In this document: positions 16,169 to 23,087 of the stretch, in pieces
How positions within the stretch are numbered: position 1 is the first letter of the stretch
Layout: every line of letters starts with the position of its first letter
The notes under the pieces: model-generated
Seen by the model: the letters and a program-made list of their open reading frames with translations, nothing else
The model's database searches: none
Told to the model about the DNA's origin: nothing
Assembly: GCA_024399495.1 (NCBI GenBank)
Contig: JAKSNY010000012.1
Location: 1 to 64,000, forward strand
Length of the DNA: 64,000 nt
Direction of reading: 5' to 3'
Origin: Paludibacteraceae bacterium
GTDB taxonomy: Bacteria; Bacteroidota; Bacteroidia; Bacteroidales; Paludibacteraceae
Program-made: the position numbers and the translations under genes

Positions 16169-18051
16169 TCTTTTGAGGCTATGTTATATAGTTCGTCAAT
16201 TGTTTCTTGAGCTTCAGGTTTAAGAACTCCATCACGAACATATTCTTCCAACAATGGAATGATTTCGTAGCGAAGTCGGTCGCTTGTGCAATCAACGCCA
16301 TTTTCGTCTGTCATAATGAAGTAACTATGACCTATCCAAACATCTTCTGGTTTATATTCTTCCGATAGTGTTTCTGCTGGTATAAGTTTTAAACATTGCG
16401 ACCATCCGCTTTCTTCGTAGTCATCATAGTTTGCAATAAATAGTTGACTGACTTTTTTGAAAATGACAGCATTAAATCCGTCCACTTCTAAATCTAACGA
16501 TATGGGTCTGTCAGCAATAAATGCAAATCTTCTTCTAATAGCATAATCAAGAGTTCCAAGAGAGCGGTCTGCTGTATTCATTGTACCAATAATATATACA
16601 TTGTCTGGAATCTGAAATGGTTTCTTTGAATAGGGAAGCAACACACTTTCAGCATCTTTGTGTCCCTTTCTTTTATCACGTTCCAGAAGCGTAATCAATT
16701 CGCCAAAGATTTTGGAAACATTACCTCTGTTCATTTCATCAATAACCATAACATAAGGTTTTGTGTTATCCTCCATTAACGTTGGCTTTTTGTATTTATC
16801 AAGGATAGATTTTACATTATCCAATGTTATAGAATTGAGTTTATAAACGGTGCTAGGAGTCATAGTTTTTCCATCGTTCATATCAACTATATTCTCATTG
16901 ATTCCTTTGATAAGCCAATTGACTTTTCTGACACGTTTGTAGTGTGGAAGTTTATCAATATATTCATAATCGCCAGTAATGACACCAATAGCATCTATTG
17001 TTTTATTTGAGTAACAACTCATTACAATATCTCCTTCTTTCATTCTATTTATGAAAGCGTCCAAAATTTGCTTGCCCTCACCATTATATATATTCCAATC
17101 TGTTTCATCAGAAATCACAGCACCATAATCATCCCATCCAATGCGTATATAATTATTTTTCATACAATCAGTACGAACAGATTTGTCCTTGGTATTCTTG
17201 GTACCATTTAGTGAGACTTTCCAGATAACGGCATCATCCGCAATGCCGATGTGCTTATCTGTTATTATTGGTCGTTCGGCATCATTACATAATTGTTTGA
17301 AAATACCCGTTTTAATGTCGTAAGTAACCTGATTGTTGTCATTAACAATAGGACATAATCCTTCAATCCAATCCTCGTAGTCCATAGATTGGTGAAAGGT
17401 AGTAAAGGCTATTCGTTTTCCCTGTTTAAGTTGATTATATCTATTCATCAACTCTTCCCTTCCTTTTTTATCAGCATTAAATTCAGGGTCACATAAACGA
17501 ACCGCTAGTTCTGGCACATTGTAAGTTTTGCCAGTTCCTGGAGCACCATAAAGAACAATGTTTTTACATTTCTTCCAGGTATTAACAATATTATTGTATC
17601 GCTTGTTTTTGGATTCTTTATATTCTTTTTTTATCAATGTCATCCAATCGTCAATATACTTATATTGTTCCGGATAACTTTCACAAGAAAATATTCCACC
17701 TTGTTTATCTGTCTTAAACAATCCTTTGTCAAGTTGCCTGTTCCCATTTGCCCTTTCTAAAATTTTTACATATTTAAAGTATTTTAACTTATACTTTTCT
17801 TCTAATTCTTTTTGGTATTTGTCATCAATAACCTTATTGATGATTTTGCAAAGTGCAATTGCTTTATCATCAGTTCTAACAAGGATGATGTCTGCCTCTT
17901 TGATTCCGGATTGAATATAGTTATCAAGGGAGTCATCTTTCCGTCCTATTACAGGCTCTTTTTCATTAAGCATTTCACTCATTTTAATTGATTGTGAGTC
18001 GTCTGGTAACTTATATTGCAAATATCGTTTAGATTCTGTGCTGTTTCCCAT
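16165..18051 (-). CDS. mcrB: McrB-family AAA+ GTPase with EVE-like insertion
   Basis: NTP-driven motor and recognition subunit of McrBC. Walker A GAPGTGKT is at about residues 169-176, Walker B VMVIDEMNRGNVSKIFGELITLLE at about 434, and the McrB signature NTADRSLGTLDYAIRRRF at about 492. Between Walker A and B lies an insertion (about 270-400) with the EVE/PUA-like pattern VIWKVSLNG...YIRIGWDDYG...GDIVMSCYSNKTIDAIGVITGDYEY...RVRKVNWL. The N-terminal 150 residues (DIILVRTDDKAIALCKI) may be a second reader-like domain. There is no classic DUF3578 domain. EVE-type domains bind modified bases, so this probably senses modified DNA. Length 628. Confidence 0.87.
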   Translation of the reverse strand: MGNSTESKRYLQYKLPDDSQSIKMSEMLNEKEPVIGRKDDSLDNYIQSGIKEADIILVRTDDKAIALCKIINKVIDDKYQKELEEKYKLKYFKYVKILERANGNRQLDKGLFKTDKQGGIFSCESYPEQYKYIDDWMTLIKKEYKESKNKRYNNIVNTWKKCKNIVLYGAPGTGKTYNVPELAVRLCDPEFNADKKGREELMNRYNQLKQGKRIAFTTFHQSMDYEDWIEGLCPIVNDNNQVTYDIKTGIFKQLCNDAERPIITDKHIGIADDAVIWKVSLNGTKNTKDKSVRTDCMKNNYIRIGWDDYGAVISDETDWNIYNGEGKQILDAFINRMKEGDIVMSCYSNKTIDAIGVITGDYEYIDKLPHYKRVRKVNWLIKGINENIVDMNDGKTMTPSTVYKLNSITLDNVKSILDKYKKPTLMEDNTKPYVMVIDEMNRGNVSKIFGELITLLERDKRKGHKDAESVLLPYSKKPFQIPDNVYIIGTMNTADRSLGTLDYAIRRRFAFIADRPISLDLEVDGFNAVIFKKVSQLFIANYDDYEESGWSQCLKLIPAETLSEEYKPEDVWIGHSYFIMTDENGVDCTSDRLRYEIIPLLEEYVRDGVLKPEAQETIDELYNIASKE

Positions 18052-18136
18052 AACTATTATGATTTATTTGTTTGTAATTATTTAATTTTTTGTATTGTAT
18101 GCTATTTGAATATGTTTATTCCAAAAAGTCAATTCG

Positions 18137-18144
18137 CAAATATA
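18137..18144 (-). promoter_or_regulatory. -7 box (TATATTTG) of mcrBC
   Basis: It lies 86 nt upstream of the mcrB ATG, in a 354-bp intergenic region. That region also holds a short hairpin (CTTTGTTT-AAACAAAG, 18149-18169), the long palindrome at 18254-18298 and the WYL promoter. The 62-codon ORF at 18090-18278 overlaps these signals and looks spurious. Confidence 0.5.
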
Positions 18145-18253
18145 ATAACTTTGTTTCAAAAAAACAAAGAGAGTTGTGTCTACGCCGATTCGTAATGTCA
18201 CCACCCAACATTCTTGTAGTTTATAAGACGAATATCACCGACTGTATTCTCAA

Positions 18254-18298
18254 AAAATGGTGCAAATTTGAAATCTGATTTCAAATTTACACCATTTT
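18254..18298. terminator. 21-bp near-perfect palindrome with 3-nt loop
   Basis: AAAATGGTG-c-AAATTTGAAAT is followed by a CTG loop and the full complement (one mismatch). T-rich tracts flank both sides, so it could terminate transcription from either direction, or form a cruciform. It is oddly placed between divergent genes, where no terminator is needed, so a gene may have been lost here. Confidence 0.55.
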
Positions 18299-18377
18299 AT
18301 TTTAAATAAGCAATTTTTTTATATAAAAACTCATCAATGTTTAAAACAATCTGCCATAATTTGTCAGTTTGTTTTTG

Positions 18378-18385
18378 TATCTTTG
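18378..18385 (+). promoter_or_regulatory. -7 box (TATCTTTG) of the WYL gene
   Basis: Consensus box 20 nt before the ATG at 18406. Confidence 0.6.
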
Positions 18386-18405
18386 CAGAAAACAAATTTT
18401 AAGTT

Positions 18406-19326
18406 ATGGCAAAGGAGACTACCGCCGCACAGTTTGCGGCATATATTTGGTTGCTTGATTTAATTTTTAACAGGGGACCCATATCAAAAGATGAGATTGT
18501 ACGCCGTTATGAGCGTAACAGCTATATTAACCCCGATGGTCATACCCTGACTGACAGGACTTTCTATCGTTGGCGTGATGATATTGAGCATCTCTTTGAT
18601 GTAAACATTAAATGCAATCACAACAGGGATAACTGTTACTACATTGAGTGTGATGATGATATACGCAAGGATGGTGTAAAGCGTTGGTTGCTTAATTCCT
18701 TTTCATTAAAAAATATTCTGAATGAATCGGGTAATGTGGCTGACAGAATTTTGGTAGAGGAGGTTCCATCGGGGCAGAAATTTCTGACAGATATAGTCAG
18801 TGCCATCAGAGACAGCCTTGTCTTAGAGATTACTTATCACGGTTTTGGGCAGAATGAGCATACGTTACGGATTCATCCATATTGCGTTAAACTTTTTCAT
18901 CAACGCTGGTATGTTTATGGCAAGTCTTTATATAATAATGAGAATCGCCTGTATGCTCTTGACAGAATTTTGGATTTGAACATAACTTCAGATAAATTCA
19001 AACTTCCAAAGGGGTTTGACGGCGGTGCCTTGTTTGCCGACAGATATGGTGTAAGTATGAATGAAGGTCCTAAACAGACTGTAAGAATAAAAATTGATGC
19101 CTCACAAGTAAAATATTTTATGACTCTGCCGCTTCACTCTTCTCAAAAGATTGTTGAGTCAAATGATGAGTTCTCTATTGTTGAGTTCAATCTTGTACCC
19201 ACCTATGAACTCAAGCAGGAGCTACGTAAGTATGGTTCCGATGTAGAAATCCTTGCACCTGAGTGGTTAAGACAAGAGTTCCTGAATGATGCAAAAAGGG
19301 TGGTGAAGGGGTATAAAGGTAATTGA
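18406..19326 (+). CDS. WYL-domain transcriptional regulator
   Basis: A 306-residue regulator with an N-terminal winged helix (LDLIFNRGPISKDEIVRRYER...LTDRTFYRWRDDIEHLF) and a WYL domain (about residues 120-220) containing the signature HQRWYVYGKSLYNNENRLYALDRI. A C-terminal WCX-like region ends LRQEFLNDAKRVVKGYKGN. WYL proteins sense ligands, often nucleic-acid fragments or nucleotides, and control defence genes. It lies between mcrBC and a small antitoxin-like gene. A second WYL protein of the same architecture is at 44996-45898. Tail fragments of this gene type are found at 14.8 kb and, for the second one, at 43.1 kb. Confidence 0.88.
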   Translation: MAKETTAAQFAAYIWLLDLIFNRGPISKDEIVRRYERNSYINPDGHTLTDRTFYRWRDDIEHLFDVNIKCNHNRDNCYYIECDDDIRKDGVKRWLLNSFSLKNILNESGNVADRILVEEVPSGQKFLTDIVSAIRDSLVLEITYHGFGQNEHTLRIHPYCVKLFHQRWYVYGKSLYNNENRLYALDRILDLNITSDKFKLPKGFDGGALFADRYGVSMNEGPKQTVRIKIDASQVKYFMTLPLHSSQKIVESNDEFSIVEFNLVPTYELKQELRKYGSDVEILAPEWLRQEFLNDAKRVVKGYKGN

Positions 19327-19365
19327 AAAATTGTGCATAAATTTGTTTTTAAAATTTGATTGTAT

Positions 19366-19373
19366 TACATTTG
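19366..19373 (+). promoter_or_regulatory. -7 box (TACATTTG) of the antitoxin-like gene
   Basis: It lies 20 nt before the ATG at 19394 and supports that start rather than the in-frame extension to 19331. Confidence 0.55.
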
Positions 19374-19393
19374 CAAAGAGAAATAAGAATGCT

Positions 19394-19690
19394 ATGCCAA
19401 AACAGTATCCTATAAAAGATAATAATGCACAACAGGTTAATGAGCCATCAGTTGCATATGCTACTCAATCTGTTGCTTCATCAATGATATCTGCATGTCA
19501 AATGCAGATACTTGATAGTATTGCCAATGTGAATAGTGACCAGGAGTTGATAGAAATACGTAACCTTATTGCAGAATACTTTTCTAATAAAGCTTTGAAT
19601 GCAGTAGATGAACTTTGTGATGCTGGTAAATTAAGTACTCAAAAAATAGAATCTTGGTCTAAAGAACATTTACGTACACCGTATAAATAG
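19394..19690 (+). CDS. antitoxin-like small protein
   Basis: A 98-residue protein starting MPKQYPIKDNNAQQVNEPSV. The N-terminal third is polar and probably disordered. The C-terminal 63 residues (MQILDSIANVNSDQELIEIRN, then NKALNAVDELCDAGKLS and the ending SKEHLRTPYK) resemble short Bacteroidales proteins found beside toxin-type genes. That resemblance is from memory of the ending motif, not from a search. Its convergent neighbour is the macro-like protein, 21 bp away, so the two may form a pair. A truncated near-identical copy lies at 12993-13181. Confidence 0.6.
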   Translation: MPKQYPIKDNNAQQVNEPSVAYATQSVASSMISACQMQILDSIANVNSDQELIEIRNLIAEYFSNKALNAVDELCDAGKLSTQKIESWSKEHLRTPYK

Positions 19691-19711
19691 ATGTATATGG
19701 ATGTATCACAA

Positions 19712-20095
19712 CTATTTTTCAAGAACAGCCCAAAATTCTTTAGGTAGATAAACATTATCCAGCGTTGATGCTTCCTTAAACCAAGGGGCAACCATTTCCG
19801 GTGTGTAGCCTGCAATGCCACAACCAACTTGAGTTACAAGAAATTTTAATTCAGGATGCTCTTTGGCACAAACAGTAAAATGCTCCACCGCTTTGCGGAA
19901 GTTTTCATCGCCCTCCATTGTGGGTAGTGCGTAACATTTACCGGTAAGACCTTCTCCAACGCCCCATTCCGCCCCAAAATTTTCAAATGCAAAACAAGCC
20001 GCACCACCTCCGTGGAAGCCATGTATATTACTGCCAAAAACAAAGATTTCATTCTCTTTTAGTTTTCTGATAGAATAGGGTGATGTGTGTTTCAT
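19712..20095 (-). CDS. macro-like protein (A1S_2505 phage-associated type)
   Basis: A 127-residue single-domain protein. The landmarks are ENEIFVFGSNIHGFHGGGAA at residues 14-33 (the phosphate-loop-like segment of this family) and LVTQVGCGIAGYTPEMVAPWF (about 88-108). These place it with the macro-domain-like A1S_2505 family found in phages and defence regions, which probably binds or hydrolyses an ADP-ribose or nucleotide derivative. A strong Shine-Dalgarno GGAGGT (complement of 20101-20106) precedes the ATG. It is convergent with the antitoxin-like gene. Fragments of its 3' end recur at 13.2 and 14.84 kb. Confidence 0.75.
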   Translation of the reverse strand: MKHTSPYSIRKLKENEIFVFGSNIHGFHGGGAACFAFENFGAEWGVGEGLTGKCYALPTMEGDENFRKAVEHFTVCAKEHPELKFLVTQVGCGIAGYTPEMVAPWFKEASTLDNVYLPKEFWAVLEK

Positions 20096-20141
20096 TTTAT
20101 ACCTCCTTTATGTTTATGCATAATATACAAAAATTATTCTT

Positions 20142-21185
20142 TTATTCATCTTTTTCCCTTCTGTAATACACCAAATCCAACAGTTCGTATGGAAGGCAGA
20201 CGTTTCTAATCATATAGTCTTGTATGGGATGGAATTCTGCTTGTATTTGATTTATAATATAGGGAGTTAGGTTCATCTCCTTTATACAATTACAAACAAT
20301 AAACCTGATTTCGGGATGGTGGTACGCCACATCAATAATTCTTTTTATCGGGTTACGGAACCGCATAGCCATTTTATCGCTAATATTTAAAGTGTCGTCA
20401 TCGGGAAAGTCATCAAGGGGAATGGTCTCATATTGCTCATTTGGAATGCGACAATTCATATCAGCATATATTGTGGGTATATAGGTATCCTCATCTTCGT
20501 AAGGTGGAATCTTTTCTGAAAATGCACAAATATGGTATGGATAATCTTTTATAACATGCTTGATGTCATAATACATCATAGGCATTGATTTTATTGCAAG
20601 TGGCTTTATGAATTTAGGTCTTTTTATTGTCTCTTTTATTTTATCCAACTCATTATTACCGTAGATATTCCATTGTCCGTGATACTCTTCACGCCTTATT
20701 TCAAAAATGGCAGGGTCAATATCGTACCAAATGGTTCCAACCTTTTCAAGCCCGTGAGTGCAGTCTTGCAGAAGCAGGTCACAGTTGTCTCCCTCAAGGC
20801 TTGGAGCTTCATCTCCTTCTAAGAATCTGACTACCGATGTGCAGCCGTTTGCACAGCATACGTCATCGGAGAAAATGGGTTCCCTGTTGTCATATTTGAA
20901 ACCAGTATCTATCCCTGCAAAAATTACTGGCACAGTTGACCAATAACCCATCGGCTCATCCATAATGCGATATTCTGTGTACTTACGGCGTGTTATAAGC
21001 ATCATCACTCCCATTGAGTCAAAATAGAAGTGCCCGAATGTGGTGTATTCAAATTGACCAGTAGGGGATATGTATCTGACCTTACTGTTTTTTAGTACAT
21101 ATCCAAGTTCTTTGTGCTCTTTGATTTCAGTCATGTGGTCCAAGCACAGTTGCATTAGACCATGCAGAGTTTTGTGTAGTTCCAT
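20142..21185 (-). CDS. hypothetical protein with degenerate macro-like C-terminus
   Basis: A 347-residue protein of no recognised family. I start it at MELHKTLHGLMQLCLDHMTE (21183-21185), 14 nt behind a TATCTTTG box. The middle (about 130-180) has paired Cys (DDVCCANGCTSVVRF) and acidic runs. The C-terminal 65 residues resemble the end of the neighbouring macro-like protein: AYHHPEIRFIVCNCIKEMNLTPYIINQI...NVCLPYEL against AKEHPELKFLVTQVGCGIAGYTPEMVAPW...NVYLPKEF. The GCGIAGY glycine loop is lost here, so catalysis at that site is unlikely. It is co-oriented with and 46 bp upstream of the macro-like gene. Confidence 0.65.
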   Translation of the reverse strand: MELHKTLHGLMQLCLDHMTEIKEHKELGYVLKNSKVRYISPTGQFEYTTFGHFYFDSMGVMMLITRRKYTEYRIMDEPMGYWSTVPVIFAGIDTGFKYDNREPIFSDDVCCANGCTSVVRFLEGDEAPSLEGDNCDLLLQDCTHGLEKVGTIWYDIDPAIFEIRREEYHGQWNIYGNNELDKIKETIKRPKFIKPLAIKSMPMMYYDIKHVIKDYPYHICAFSEKIPPYEDEDTYIPTIYADMNCRIPNEQYETIPLDDFPDDDTLNISDKMAMRFRNPIKRIIDVAYHHPEIRFIVCNCIKEMNLTPYIINQIQAEFHPIQDYMIRNVCLPYELLDLVYYRREKDE

Positions 21186-21199
21186 AATCTTTTTTTTTA

Positions 21200-21207
21200 C
21201 AAAGATA
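21200..21207 (-). promoter_or_regulatory. -7 box (TATCTTTG) of the gene at 20142-21185
   Basis: Consensus box on the minus strand followed by a T-run and the ATG 14 nt later. Confidence 0.55.
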
Positions 21208-21258
21208 TACACTCGTTCTGCCAAATAGTGTCAGTTTGTATCTATTGTTAACAAAAAA

Positions 21259-21273
21259 AGGGCAAATCGCCCT
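21259..21273. terminator. short hairpin terminator
   Basis: AGGGC-aaatc-GCCCT with T-rich sequence on both sides (A-run before, CTTTTTA after). It would terminate the minus-strand transcript of the 29-residue membrane peptide just after its stop. Confidence 0.55.
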
Positions 21274-21277
21274 CTTT

Positions 21278-21367
21278 TTATTTTTTCTTATTCTTTTTAA
21301 TTTGGAGAATCACTACCGGTATAATGCAAAGAGCCAGTAGAATTACCCCTATTATTGTAACTCCCAT
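21278..21367 (-). CDS. 29-residue single-pass membrane peptide
   Basis: ATG at 21365-21367 encodes MGVTIIGVILLALCIIPVVI then LQIKKNKKK and a TAA. The composition (one hydrophobic helix of about 20 residues with a lysine-rich cytoplasmic tail) is that of a genuine small membrane protein, and a hairpin terminator follows directly. It sits downstream of two other small membrane-protein genes on the same strand. Function unknown. No Shine-Dalgarno is seen. Confidence 0.5.
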   Translation of the reverse strand: MGVTIIGVILLALCIIPVVILQIKKNKKK

Positions 21368-21429
21368 AATGTAGTATTATTTGATGGTTAAAAATGTGTT
21401 ATAAACTCTCTCTTAAAACAAGATGTTAT

Positions 21430-21786
21430 TTACACAAAACCATGATATGGAAGCAGCCTGTGACAATTATCCACAGAACGTAGGCAGTTTAGTAGTTTAA
21501 GTTCTAAATTACCATAAAATGACAGTAGCAATAGTACTGACGTGAAGATAAGTATAAATGCTGTAGTTATATTACGTAAAATAGTAAACGCAGACGGCGG
21601 CACAGTCAATCCTGTAACGCTGATTGCACAATCCGCCATAGGAAGAGACCCTGTGGCATCCACTTCCGCTACACTAGAGTATGTGCCTAAACCATTGTCT
21701 ATTACATACTCAGTAACGCTAACTATGCTATGTATAGCAAAGATTAGCGTTACTGATAGTAATATGGATAATATAGTTCTCTTCAC
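21430..21786 (-). CDS. small two-helix membrane protein
   Basis: A 118-residue protein that would start at GTG (21784-21786), reading as VKRTILSILLSVTLIFAIHS. One hydrophobic helix is at the N-terminus and a second (TAFILIFTSVLLLLSFYG) at about residues 72-89, with a polar region between them. No family was recognised. It follows DUF4491 on the same strand after a 33-bp gap. The non-ATG start and lack of recognisable relatives keep confidence moderate. Confidence 0.45.
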   Translation of the reverse strand: MKRTILSILLSVTLIFAIHSIVSVTEYVIDNGLGTYSSVAEVDATGSLPMADCAISVTGLTVPPSAFTILRNITTAFILIFTSVLLLLSFYGNLELKLLNCLRSVDNCHRLLPYHGFV

Positions 21787-21819
21787 AGAGTGTAGAGTTA
21801 GTGATTTTAGGTTGATTTC

Positions 21820-22104
21820 TCACATGCGTTTGGGATTTTTGGGAAACCAGCCTTTCTCAACCCGTTTCTTCTGCTCAAATAACTCAAAAATGCTCCATAA
21901 ACATGTGCAGCCCAATACGCCTAGTGCAGGGCTCAGAATCACATTAGATACTATGAGGCTTGCGGTTATGAATAGCACCCCTGCAATGGCAAACACCCAC
22001 CAACACTTTGTTCCAAAATAATACTCACTTTTAATTACAATAGGGTGAAATACACCAATAATAATGAATGTTATGATTGCAATTATTAGTCCTGTGTAGT
22101 TCAT
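21820..22104 (-). CDS. DUF4491 family membrane protein
   Basis: A 94-residue inner-membrane protein. The opening MNYTGLIIAIITFIIIGVFH PIVIKSEYYFGTKCWWVF is characteristic of DUF4491, a small Bacteroidota-enriched family of unknown function. Three hydrophobic helices (about 4-20, 36-52 and 55-72) are followed by a charged tail (FEQKKRVEKGWFPKNPKRM). Its start is 1 bp from the ddh stop, so it is probably co-transcribed with ddh. Confidence 0.85.
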   Translation of the reverse strand: MNYTGLIIAIITFIIIGVFHPIVIKSEYYFGTKCWWVFAIAGVLFITASLIVSNVILSPALGVLGCTCLWSIFELFEQKKRVEKGWFPKNPKRM

Positions 22105-22105
22105 A

Positions 22106-23002
22106 TTACACCAAACTCTTTACAAGGCTTTCTCTGTCGCCTGGCAGAAGGTCCATAGGGGCTATCTCTGGTAGAGTGTAGGCTCCAGGATTTTGCTTTA
22201 CAACTGCTCTTGCACAGGATATAAGCACTTGTGATGTTAGGGCAGGGTTGTTTATGCTCATTGAGAAGCTGAAATTTTGGTTCTGTGTCTTACCCGATAC
22301 GCCTTTACGCTCAAGCAATACTCCATGCCCCATATCCTTAATGGCATCTACGCTCTCAACTGCCATAACGTGAGTCTCATCGTGGGCAAAGTAATCATCA
22401 GCCTTAATGGCTGCAGTAACCTGCTCAAGAGTTGCACCCTTTTCAAGTTCTACATATACCATACGGCGATGTATGCCTGTACCTGTAGGAATGGTCATTG
22501 AAAGGGCATTTTTTACACCCTCTTTTGAACGAGCCACTACAGAGTGTCCCATACTCATGCCAGGACCAAAATTGGTATAGGTTATACCTTTTGGAGCCAT
22601 AGCCATAAGTAGTGTACGGATTACAGAGTCTGTACCAGGGTCCCAACCAGCCGATAAAATGGCTGCGGCACCTCCGGCTTTGGCGGCGGCATCAAGTCTG
22701 CATCTTGATTCCCATACACTTGTGTGTATGTCAAAACTGTCAACAGTGCAGATTCCCTTTTTCAGCAGAGGTTCTGCAAGTTCAGGTACAAGTTTTGAAG
22801 GACCGCAAATTACAGCCACATCAACCTTGCCAAGGTCATCTATATTAGAAACAACCTTTACACCTTCAAGTTCCTTTTCTGCAGTTCCTACGCTGGATGC
22901 ACGGCGTACAACACCTGCAAGTTCAATGTCGTCAGCCGCTTGTGCAGCCTCGACAGCAAACTTGCCGATGTTACCGTAACCAACTATTGCAATTCTAATC
23001 AT
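22106..23002 (-). CDS. ddh: meso-diaminopimelate D-dehydrogenase
   Basis: A cytoplasmic enzyme for one-step, NADPH- and ammonia-dependent reductive amination of L-2-amino-6-oxopimelate (tetrahydrodipicolinate) to meso-diaminopimelate, used for lysine and peptidoglycan. The Rossmann motif VGYGNIGKFAVEA is at residues 7-19. The substrate region contains LSAGWDPGTDSVIR (about 117-130) and TNFGPGMSMGHSVVARSKEGV. Length 298 matches the family. It lies downstream of nfnB and gdhA on the same strand, all of which make or use NADPH and ammonium. Confidence 0.94.
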   Translation of the reverse strand: MIRIAIVGYGNIGKFAVEAAQAADDIELAGVVRRASSVGTAEKELEGVKVVSNIDDLGKVDVAVICGPSKLVPELAEPLLKKGICTVDSFDIHTSVWESRCRLDAAAKAGGAAAILSAGWDPGTDSVIRTLLMAMAPKGITYTNFGPGMSMGHSVVARSKEGVKNALSMTIPTGTGIHRRMVYVELEKGATLEQVTAAIKADDYFAHDETHVMAVESVDAIKDMGHGVLLERKGVSGKTQNQNFSFSMSINNPALTSQVLISCARAVVKQNPGAYTLPEIAPMDLLPGDRESLVKSLV

Positions 23003-23010
23003 AACATTTA

Positions 23011-23086
23011 GTTTAGGAGTTTAGGAGTTTAGGAGTTTAGGAGTCTTTTTACTCCTTAACTTAGCCACGAAGTGGCGACCCAACTC
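23011..23086 (-). repeat. 8-bp tandem repeat plus hairpins between nfnB and ddh
   Basis: Four copies of GTTTAGGA (23011-23042) are followed by ACTCCTTAA, which can pair with the repeat. A GCCAC-gaa-GTGGC hairpin and a second ACTCCTTAACTT copy come next. It may terminate nfnB or act as an intergenic processing site. Confidence 0.6.
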
Positions 23087-23087
23087 C

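Noticed and set aside
18090..18278. 62-codon ORF between mcrB and WYL
   Set aside because: It overlaps the mcrB promoter and has low-complexity, unprotein-like composition.
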